DNA of 13,170 bases from Actinomycetota bacterium (GTDB lineage: Bacteria; Actinomycetota; Actinomycetes; Nanopelagicales; Nanopelagicaceae): NCBI GenBank assembly GCA_010032085.1, contig RGYL01000013.1, positions 1 through 13,170 of the forward strand, read 5' to 3'. Position numbers and translations under genes: made by a program. Shown here piece by piece: positions 7,414-13,170 of the stretch; within the stretch, counting starts at the first letter, position 1; every line of letters begins with the position of its first letter. The notes beneath the pieces were generated by a model. It was given only the letters and a program-made list of their open reading frames with translations, was not told the origin of the DNA and did not search any database.

Positions 7414-9282
7414 ATGCCCGCTATCCCGCTTAATAAAGCGCCACAACCGGCAAAGACTGATCCGGCGCAGATTCGTAATTTCTGCATCATTGCTCATATT
7501 GATCACGGGAAATCGACTCTCGCCGACCGCATGCTTGGAATAACTGGCGTGGTAGACGCGCGAAATATGCGCGAGCAGTATCTAGACCGGATGGATATTG
7601 AACGTGAGCGCGGCATAACTATTAAGAGCCAAGCCGTAAGACTTCCATGGCGAAGTGGGCTCGATGGTAAAGATTACATATTGAACATGATTGATACACC
7701 AGGCCATGTTGATTTCACTTACGAAGTTTCAAGATCACTAGCAGCTTGCGAAGGCGCAATTCTTTTGGTCGATTGTGCGCAAGGAATCGAAGCGCAAACA
7801 CTTGCAAATCTTTATCTCGCGATGGAGAACGATCTCACCATCATTCCTGTGCTAAACAAAATAGATCTGCCTGCCGCTCAACCAGATAAATTTGCCGAAG
7901 AGTTAGCAAAGTTAGTCGGATGTAAACCCTCGGATTGCTTACGGGTCTCAGGTAAGACTGGCGCCGGAGTTGAAGAACTTCTAGATCAAATCGTTGCTCA
8001 AATCCCGGCGCCGAAAGGATCTGCTGACGCACCTCCGCGCGCACTGATTTTCGACTCGGTTTATGACACTTATCGCGGCGTTGTTACCTATGTCCGCGTT
8101 TTTGATGGAAAGTTAACGCCACGTGAGCAAATTCAAATGGTCTCAACCGGGGTGCGCCATGAACTTTTGGATATCGGAGTTATCTCACCTGAGCCAGTTT
8201 CCAGCCAAGGTATTGGAGTTGGAGAAGTCGGGTACTTAATCACCGGAGTAAAAGATGTAAGGCTCTCGCGCGTCGGTGACACCGTAACTTCTTATCACAA
8301 CCCTGCAAAAGAGGGACTTTCAGGGTACAAAGATCCTAAGCCGATGGTTTTTTCTGGGCTTTATCCAATTGATGGCGATGATTACCCGATACTTCGTGAT
8401 GCGCTAGATAAGTTGCAATTAAATGATGCCGCCCTCGTTTATGAACCCGAAACTTCTGTAGCGCTTGGTTTTGGCTTTCGCTGTGGCTTCCTTGGCCTTC
8501 TGCATATGGAGATTGTGCGGGAGCGATTAGAGCGTGAATTTAATCTCTCGCTTATCTCAACGGCGCCGAACGTTGTCTATCGCGTGTTTCTTGAAGATGG
8601 AAGTGAAAAAATTGTAACTAATCCAAGTGAGTATCCCAATGGAAAAGTCGCTAAAGTATTTGAGCCAATAGTTAAAGCAACAATTCTCTCTCCTTCAGAT
8701 TACATAGGAACAATCATGGAGCTCTGCCAATCAAGGCGCGGAACTCTAGGTGGAATGGATTACTTATCGGAGGATCGAGTAGAGATTCGCTACACCTTGC
8801 CACTTGCTGAGATTGTCTTTGACTTCTTTGATCAATTGAAATCACGGACTAAAGGCTACGCATCACTTGATTACGAACCAATCGGTGAGGCGGAAGGCGA
8901 TCTAGTCAAAGTAGATATCCTTTTGCAAGGCGACACTGTTGATGCATTTAGCTCGATAGTCCATCGCGATAAGGCTTATCCCTATGGCGTGATGATGACG
9001 ACAAAGCTGCGTGAATTAATACCGAGGCAACAATTTGAAGTACCCATTCAGGCGGCAATCGGTGCAAAAATTATCGCGCGCGAAAATATTCGCGCAATCC
9101 GCAAAGACGTTCTCGCAAAGTGCTATGGCGGCGACATTTCGCGCAAACGCAAACTTCTAGAGAAGCAGAAAGAGGGCAAGAAGCGAATGAAGATGGTGGG
9201 TCGCGTCGAAGTACCCCAAGAAGCATTTATTGCGGCCCTATCTACCAATACGGATGGCGAAAGTGGAAAGTCCAAGAAGTAG
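7414..9282 (+). CDS. lepA: Elongation factor 4 (LepA) GTPase
   Basis: EF4/LepA is a ribosome-associated translational GTPase related to EF-G. The product has 622 residues and is complete. The G domain shows the P-loop AHIDHGKST (residues 27-35), RGIT in switch I, DTPGH, NKID and SGKTG. A domain II beta-barrel follows, then EF-G-like domains III and V (GFGFRCGFLGLLHMEIVRERLERE; the latter includes RGTLGGMDYL). The LepA-specific C-terminal domain is present, with the typical DISRKRKLLEKQKEGKKRMK tract near the end. The ATG at 7414 comes 33 bases after the rpsT stop, with only a weak purine-rich GGACGAGAG before it. rpsT-lepA-hemW is a widespread bacterial order. Confidence 0.98.
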   Translation: MPAIPLNKAPQPAKTDPAQIRNFCIIAHIDHGKSTLADRMLGITGVVDARNMREQYLDRMDIERERGITIKSQAVRLPWRSGLDGKDYILNMIDTPGHVDFTYEVSRSLAACEGAILLVDCAQGIEAQTLANLYLAMENDLTIIPVLNKIDLPAAQPDKFAEELAKLVGCKPSDCLRVSGKTGAGVEELLDQIVAQIPAPKGSADAPPRALIFDSVYDTYRGVVTYVRVFDGKLTPREQIQMVSTGVRHELLDIGVISPEPVSSQGIGVGEVGYLITGVKDVRLSRVGDTVTSYHNPAKEGLSGYKDPKPMVFSGLYPIDGDDYPILRDALDKLQLNDAALVYEPETSVALGFGFRCGFLGLLHMEIVRERLEREFNLSLISTAPNVVYRVFLEDGSEKIVTNPSEYPNGKVAKVFEPIVKATILSPSDYIGTIMELCQSRRGTLGGMDYLSEDRVEIRYTLPLAEIVFDFFDQLKSRTKGYASLDYEPIGEAEGDLVKVDILLQGDTVDAFSSIVHRDKAYPYGVMMTTKLRELIPRQQFEVPIQAAIGAKIIARENIRAIRKDVLAKCYGGDISRKRKLLEKQKEGKKRMKMVGRVEVPQEAFIAALSTNTDGESGKSKK

Positions 9283-10429
9283 CGCCCAACGCGCGCTCTC
9301 GTTCTATATCCATATTCCGTACTGTGCCAAGCGCTGCGGATATTGCGACTTCAATACTTACACCCCTCAAGAGTTGAGCACCAGCGATCTTGGACTCATA
9401 ACACGGCCCTATGTTGACTCGGCACTTAAAGAGATTGAGTTGGCGAAGAGTGAAGTTGGGGATGCGATAGTTCCCACGCTCTTTTTCGGCGGCGGAACTC
9501 CTTCACTAATGCCCTCATCCGAGATTGCGCGCTTAATAAATGGTGTCAAGGGACTCTTCGAATTTGATGCAAATATTGAAGTTACGTTAGAGGCCAATCC
9601 AGACACTTTGACTTTGGCCTACTTGGATGAGATTCGAGCTGCTGGGGTAAATCGTCTTTCAATTGGAATGCAATCTGCGGTTAAACATGTATTGGTGGCA
9701 CTGGATAGAACTCATAATCCAGAGAATGTTGCGCGGGCATGCAAGCTAGCCCGAGAAGCAGGTTTTGAACATTTAAGCGTCGATTTGATTTATGGAACTC
9801 CCGGTGAAACGGCGCAAGATTGGCGCGAGAGCTTTGAGAGCGCACTTGCACTTCCAATAGATCACATAAGCGCCTACGCATTGATCGTGGAGAGCGGTAC
9901 CAAACTAGCTGCGCGAGTAAAGCGCGGCGAGTTGGTAATGCCAAATGATGATGAAACAGCAGAGAAGTATCTTGATTTTGATGCTTCTGCTGAATCAGCA
10001 GGCTTTAGTTGGTACGAACTTAGTAACTGGGCAAAACCTGGGGGTGAGTGTAGGCACAACATTGCATATTGGGATGGTTCATATTGGTTGGGGATAGGAC
10101 CCGGTGCGCACTCTTACCTAAATGGTCGCAGATGGTGGAATGTAAAACATCCCGTCACATATCAGAGCGCGCTAAGTGAGGGTAAGTCGCCAATTGCTGA
10201 TAGCGAAATCTTGAGTGATGAGAATCTACGCGCGGAATTTCTGATGTTGCAGATAAGAATGAAATTTGGAATTGAATTGAATAAGCTGGAATTGAAGCAA
10301 CAGGCACAGGCAAAGAATTTCCGAGACTCTGGCCACATTGACTCTTCTGAGTGGGCGCGCGGACGCTTGGCTTTAACGCCATCGGGGCGATTGATTGCAG
10401 ATCGAATCGTGCGCGAATTAATGGTGTAG
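9254..10429 (+). CDS. hemW: HemW, radical SAM haem chaperone (formerly HemN-like)
   Basis: The 391-residue product has the radical SAM cluster motif CAKRCGYC (CxxxCxxC) just after FYIHIPY, followed by GGGTPSLM, EANPDTL, RLSIGMQS, DLIYGTPGET and a C-terminal HemN-type domain (SNWAKPGGECRHNIAYWDG, GIGPGAHSY). Proteins of this type bind haem and deliver it to targets. They are often misnamed oxygen-independent coproporphyrinogen oxidase, but the CxxxCxxC motif lacks the extra cysteine of true HemN. The frame is open further upstream (ATG 9230), but those codons lie inside lepA and look unrelated. ATG 9254 or GTG 9263 are the best starts, giving a 20-29 base overlap with the end of lepA. Translational coupling to lepA is likely. 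Confidence 0.93.
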   Translation: MAKVESPRSSAQRALSFYIHIPYCAKRCGYCDFNTYTPQELSTSDLGLITRPYVDSALKEIELAKSEVGDAIVPTLFFGGGTPSLMPSSEIARLINGVKGLFEFDANIEVTLEANPDTLTLAYLDEIRAAGVNRLSIGMQSAVKHVLVALDRTHNPENVARACKLAREAGFEHLSVDLIYGTPGETAQDWRESFESALALPIDHISAYALIVESGTKLAARVKRGELVMPNDDETAEKYLDFDASAESAGFSWYELSNWAKPGGECRHNIAYWDGSYWLGIGPGAHSYLNGRRWWNVKHPVTYQSALSEGKSPIADSEILSDENLRAEFLMLQIRMKFGIELNKLELKQQAQAKNFRDSGHIDSSEWARGRLALTPSGRLIADRIVRELMV

Positions 10430-10443
10430 TAACTTCGCTTCCT

Positions 10444-10791
10444 ATGCAGACAGCCCACACGGTAATCACGCTATTTCTCGCGGTCATTTTCCTTATCGCG
10501 GGCCTTTCAAAAGCAAGTGGCAGCTCGGCTGGACTCTCGGGAACAAGGGATATTGGTTTTCCTGACGGGGCGGCTCGTCTGGTTGGTATTTTTGAAACTT
10601 TAGCGGCCTTAAGTCTTGTAATTGGCTTTGCGCTCGAAAATAAAGATTTAAAGACTTACGGATTTATTTTTCTCTGGTTCACGATGGCCGGCGCAATCTT
10701 CTTTCACTTTAAGGCAAATAAGGCCAAGACCGCTTTTCCGGCCATGTTACTTTTGATACTCACAACAGTAGGTATAGCAACGCTCTCGTAA
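10444..10791 (+). CDS. Small DoxX-like (DoxX/MauE-type) membrane protein
   Basis: The 115-residue product is almost all membrane segments. Four helices can be drawn: about residues 6-25 (VITLFLAVIFLIAGLSKASG), 44-61 (ARLVGIFETLAALSLVIG), 70-88 (YGFIFLWFTMAGAIFFHF) and 97-113. The LIAGLSKASG turn in helix 1, the G-x-x-E in helix 2 and the AxxFHF pattern in helix 3 are typical of the DoxX/DoxX-like family. Function in this family is poorly settled (redox-linked or quinone-related roles have been proposed), so I give no specific role. ATG 10444 is chosen because upstream codons in the same frame overlap hemW and are not membrane-like. It lies 14 bases after hemW and 1 base before hrcA, so it is probably co-transcribed with both. 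No Shine-Dalgarno is seen. Confidence 0.75.
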   Translation: MQTAHTVITLFLAVIFLIAGLSKASGSSAGLSGTRDIGFPDGAARLVGIFETLAALSLVIGFALENKDLKTYGFIFLWFTMAGAIFFHFKANKAKTAFPAMLLLILTTVGIATLS

Positions 10792-10792
10792 T

Positions 10793-11806
10793 ATGGAATC
10801 TCGCCAATTAGAAATCCTGCGCGCCATAGTCGATGAGTATGTCGCAACTGAGGAGCCCGTCGGCTCTAGAGCGATAGCAGAGCGCCACGGTTTGGGAATT
10901 TCCTCAGCCACTATCCGAAATGAAATGTCAGTTCTAGAGAGCGCGGGATTAATTACCCAACCGCACACAAGTGCGGGAAGAATTCCTACGGATAAGGGAT
11001 ATCGAATATTCGTAGACAAATTAGCAAAAGTTAAACCTCTATCAACTGCGGAGCGAAGGGCTATTGAGACGTTCCTAGAAGGAGCGCATGATCTAGATGA
11101 TGTTGTGATGCGTACGGTTCGATTGCTTGCCCAAGTAACAAAGCAAGTCGCAGTCGTGCAATATCCCTCGCTTACCAAATCGAAAGTAAGGCATATCGAG
11201 TTAGTGGCGCTAAATGCAACTCGCATCATGCTGGTTTTGATTACAAATACTGGTCGAGTGGAGCAACGAGTGCTGGAGCTTCCTTATCCAATAAGCGATC
11301 AGATGCTTGGAGATCTAAAGAATCGGTTGAATTCTCTTCTCGCCGGCAGGAGCATGGCAGACGTCTCAGGTTCGTTGGAGTCCTTACTTGAAGCATTTCC
11401 GCGCAATGAACGCACTTCCACGGCACTGATAATTTCCAATCTAATCGAGATGTCATTAGAGAAGCCCGAAGAGCGTGTCGTTATCGCAGGAACTGCGAAC
11501 TTAGCGCGCTCCACAGCGGAAACAACGACAGATATTCATGGGGTTCTTGAGGCGCTGGAAGAGCAAGTTGTCCTCCTTCGACTTTTGAGCGACCCTGGAG
11601 ATTCCATGAGGATACGTATTGGCCATGAACAATCAGAGAAGAGCCTTAAGAGCACGAGCGTTGTAAGTATGGGTTATGGAAATGATGGGAATTCACTGGG
11701 CGCTCTAGGCGTTATTGGACCTACGCGGATGGATTACTCGGCATCTATGTCGGCGGTACAAGCGGTAGCGCGCTATGTGGGTCGCTTCTTAACTGAAGGA
11801 AGATAA
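10793..11806 (+). CDS. hrcA: Heat-inducible transcription repressor HrcA
   Basis: HrcA represses heat-shock operons by binding CIRCE inverted repeats and is released on stress. The 337-residue product has the N-terminal winged helix (MESRQLEILRAIVDEYVATEEPVGSRAIAE, then SSATIRNEMSVLESAGLI and TSAGRIPTDKGYRIFVD) followed by the GAF-like and C-terminal dimerisation regions. It ends with the usual IGPTRMDYSASMSAVQAVARYV segment. The ATG is one base after the DoxX-like gene stop. The TAA overlaps the dnaJ ATG by one base (TAATG), so hrcA and dnaJ are translationally coupled. No CIRCE element (TTAGCACTC-N9-GAGTGCTAA) is visible upstream, so autoregulation here is unproven; its targets may lie elsewhere (for example groESL). 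Confidence 0.96.
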   Translation: MESRQLEILRAIVDEYVATEEPVGSRAIAERHGLGISSATIRNEMSVLESAGLITQPHTSAGRIPTDKGYRIFVDKLAKVKPLSTAERRAIETFLEGAHDLDDVVMRTVRLLAQVTKQVAVVQYPSLTKSKVRHIELVALNATRIMLVLITNTGRVEQRVLELPYPISDQMLGDLKNRLNSLLAGRSMADVSGSLESLLEAFPRNERTSTALIISNLIEMSLEKPEERVVIAGTANLARSTAETTTDIHGVLEALEEQVVLLRLLSDPGDSMRIRIGHEQSEKSLKSTSVVSMGYGNDGNSLGALGVIGPTRMDYSASMSAVQAVARYVGRFLTEGR

Positions 11807-12753
11807 TGGCAGATCACTACCAAACACTGGGCGTAGGACGCGACGCATCTGCTGATGAAATTAAACGCGCATATCGAAAATTGGCGCGCGAAATGCATCC
11901 CGATGTAAATCCCGATCCGAAAGTTCAAGATCGTTTTAAAGAAGTTACAGCCGCATATGAAGTATTGAGCGATCCCGACAAGCGGAATTCATATGACCGC
12001 GGTGGCGATGGCTTCTCTGGATTTGGCGGAGGATTTGGTGGATTCAGCGACATCATGGATGCCTTCTTCGGCGGCGGGGGTGCACCGCGCGGGCCTCGAC
12101 CAAGGATGCGCCAGGGTCAAGATGCATTAATAAGAGTTGAAATCGATTTAGCGCAAGCCTGCTTTGGCGTATCAAAATCAATTGGAGTTGAGACCGCGAT
12201 AATTTGTGAAAAATGCGGTGGCGATGGCTGCGAAGAAGGAAGTTCGCCAAAAAGTTGCGATATCTGTAAAGGCCGAGGAGAGGTGCAACAAGTAACTCGT
12301 TCATTTATCGGCCAAGTTATGACATCTCGGCCCTGTGGAACTTGCCAAGGTTTCGGCACGGTAATTCCTCGCCCCTGTCGCGAGTGTGCTGGCGATGGAC
12401 GGGTGCGCGCTAAGCGGAATGTAGAGATAAAGATTCCTGCGGGTGTTGAAACTGGAAATCGAATTCAACTTGGTGGCCAAGGTGAAGTCGGTCCTGGCGG
12501 TGGACCGGCTGGGGATCTATACGTGGAGATAATTGTCGCCGATCATGACTTTTTAGTTCGCGATGGAGATTCATTACATCTGCAATTAAATGTTCCTATG
12601 ACTGGCGCAGCGCTGGGAACTAATATGAAAGTAGAGACTCTTGATGGCGAAATTGAGGTAGAAATCAAGCCAGGTAGACCAGGGAATTATTATTTCTGCG
12701 CCACCTTCGGTGAGCAGTTCAATAGTTTCACGGGCGCGATCACCCTTAGTTAG
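11806..12753 (+). CDS. dnaJ: DnaJ co-chaperone, 5' part only; frame runs into inverted rsmE DNA
   Basis: DnaJ stimulates the ATPase of DnaK and hands it unfolded substrates. Residues 1-290 are a normal type I DnaJ: a J domain with HPD at 31-33, a Gly/Phe-rich linker (about 64-93), and four zinc-binding CxxCxGxG repeats with cysteines 134/137, 151/154, 177/180 and 191/194. The first part of the substrate-binding domain follows, ending ...GEIEVEIKPG. Family similarity stops at base 12675. The last 25 codons (RPGNYYFCATF... to TAG 12753) are antisense to rsmE and are not DnaJ. About 80 C-terminal residues are missing. Most of them appear on the minus strand at 13000-13170. The start is supported by GAAGGAAG and the TAATG overlap with hrcA. 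Treat the encoded 315-residue protein as an artefact of the rearrangement. Confidence 0.93.
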   Translation: MADHYQTLGVGRDASADEIKRAYRKLAREMHPDVNPDPKVQDRFKEVTAAYEVLSDPDKRNSYDRGGDGFSGFGGGFGGFSDIMDAFFGGGGAPRGPRPRMRQGQDALIRVEIDLAQACFGVSKSIGVETAIICEKCGGDGCEEGSSPKSCDICKGRGEVQQVTRSFIGQVMTSRPCGTCQGFGTVIPRPCRECAGDGRVRAKRNVEIKIPAGVETGNRIQLGGQGEVGPGGGPAGDLYVEIIVADHDFLVRDGDSLHLQLNVPMTGAALGTNMKVETLDGEIEVEIKPGRPGNYYFCATFGEQFNSFTGAITLS

Positions 12754-12999
12754 CGCTTGAACAACGGTAAGGATGGTTCGAGCTCTTTTCTCATCAATCA
12801 CATCAATTATTCGACAACCGATATTGCGCTTATTGATATCAAGAATTTCGACTTCAGCTCTTCTGCCCTTGCCATTTGTGACCGAGATTCGTTCGCCCAC
12901 TTTAACGCGCACTACGGATGCGGCGTGATGGGCCTCATCGCCTTCAATTACAACATCGCCACGATCGGGAATGTTCTCAACTACGAATAAGGGGAGCAT
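12586..12999 (-). CDS. rsmE: RsmE 16S rRNA m3U1498 methyltransferase, N-terminal part only
   Basis: RsmE methylates N3 of U1498 in 16S rRNA. The minus-strand frame starts at ATG 12999 (MLPLFVVENIP). It shows the PUA-like N-terminal domain (EAHHAASVVRVKVGERI, TNGKGRRAEV) and the start of the SPOUT methyltransferase domain (TVVQALTKGDRARETIELLTEGGAEIIIPW). Similarity ends at residue 107, base 12679. The remaining codons down to 12586 are antisense dnaJ. The SPOUT knot that binds S-adenosylmethionine, more than half of the protein, is absent. The ATG abuts the TAG of the minus-strand dnaJ fragment (TAGATG), the usual actinobacterial dnaJ-rsmE order and good evidence that this piece is collinear with the fragment at 13000-13170. 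Confidence 0.88.
   Translation of the reverse strand: MLPLFVVENIPDRGDVVIEGDEAHHAASVVRVKVGERISVTNGKGRRAEVEILDINKRNIGCRIIDVIDEKRARTILTVVQALTKGDRARETIELLTEGGAEIIIPWSTWLDFYLNFAIKSLYFHISSQRCASHRNI
12672..12682. other. Inverted breakpoint between dnaJ and rsmE
   Basis: DnaJ-like coding on the + strand is recognisable to 12675 (glycine of IKPG), and RsmE-like coding on the minus strand is recognisable down to 12679 (tryptophan of IIPW). The switch therefore happens within a few bases. The site reads CCAGGTAGACCAGG, with a short repeated CCAGG that could reflect microhomology at the join, though the native sequences on each side cannot be checked here. Orientation changes across it: dnaJ points right, whereas rsmE and the second dnaJ piece point left. 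Confidence 0.88.
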
Positions 13000-13170
13000 C
13001 TAGCCTCGAAACGCATCCTTGAATTTGGCAAACAATCCAGAATCGTTGTTCCGCTTTACTTGCCCGCCGGAAGTCGTTTCACCGCGCATCTGTGCAAATG
13101 AGCGGAGCAGTTCTTGTTCCGGTTTGGATAACTTGGTCGGGATCTCTACATTCACATGAACGAAGAGATC
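13000..13170 (-). CDS. dnaJ: DnaJ C-terminal fragment, opposite strand, continues past window edge
   Basis: On the minus strand, the frame enters at 13170 and encodes 56 residues before TAG (13002-13000): DLFVHVNVEIPTKLSKPEQE, then LLRSFAQMRGE, ending GLFAKFKDAFRG. This is the end of the DnaJ substrate-binding domain and tail. It starts about 24 residues after the point where the + strand copy breaks off, so the two pieces could come from the same gene with a short middle part just outside the window. It is too short for automatic ORF calling because its start is off the edge. rsmE follows directly on the same strand. Confidence 0.88.
   Translation of the reverse strand, partial: DLFVHVNVEIPTKLSKPEQELLRSFAQMRGETTSGGQVKRNNDSGLFAKFKDAFRG

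Noticed and set aside
11268..11274. GAGTGCT, half of a CIRCE-like motif
   Set aside because: It lies inside hrcA coding sequence with no matching TTAGCACTC arm at the right spacing.
12757..12990. A 77-residue + strand frame in the apparent gap after dnaJ
   Set aside because: It is the antisense of the rsmE N-terminal coding region, which has clear family motifs on the minus strand.

Overview
This window reads as a compact piece of a free-living bacterial chromosome, most likely an actinobacterium of the streamlined freshwater or marine type (acI/Nanopelagicales-like). That assignment is inference from gene order (comEA-comEC-holA-rpsT-lepA-hemW-hrcA-dnaJ-rsmE), an actinobacterial-looking chaperone and HrcA set, moderate GC (47% in one line I counted) and almost no intergenic DNA. 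No RNA gene, insertion sequence, CRISPR array or defence gene was seen.

Layout, left to right. Bases 1-791 hold the 3' part of a short-chain dehydrogenase gene that runs in from upstream. Then come leuS (801-3257), the competence pair comEA and comEC (3316-6086), holA (DNA polymerase III delta, about 6062-7042), rpsT (7111-7380), lepA (7414-9282), hemW (about 9254-10429), a small DoxX-like membrane protein (10444-10791), hrcA (10793-11806) and dnaJ (from 11806). Every one of these is on the + strand. Most neighbours overlap or sit within 70 bases of each other, so they could form one or a few long transcripts. By function they cover tRNA charging, DNA uptake, replication, ribosome assembly and function, haem handling and heat-shock control.

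The most notable feature is at the right end. The dnaJ reading frame matches the DnaJ family only to about base 12675 (residue 290, ...EIKPG). From about 12679 the same strand carries the reverse complement of the first 107 codons of rsmE. Next to that, at 13000-13170, is the reverse complement of the last 56 codons of a dnaJ. In the expected arrangement dnaJ is followed directly by rsmE on the same strand, and on the minus strand that arrangement is intact here (dnaJ stop TAG abuts rsmE ATG). So the window folds back on itself: it reads forward through dnaJ, then jumps about 0.6 kb downstream and returns on the other strand. This is best explained by an inverted chimera, from whole-genome amplification or assembly. 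A real small inversion that breaks both genes is the alternative. It is not evidence of a new biological system, but it makes the dnaJ and rsmE annotations at this end unreliable.

Smaller points: comEC probably starts at a non-standard CTG in a CTGA overlap with the comEA stop. LeuRS has AMSKS in place of KMSKS and lacks the leucine-specific insertion. No CIRCE operator is visible near hrcA.
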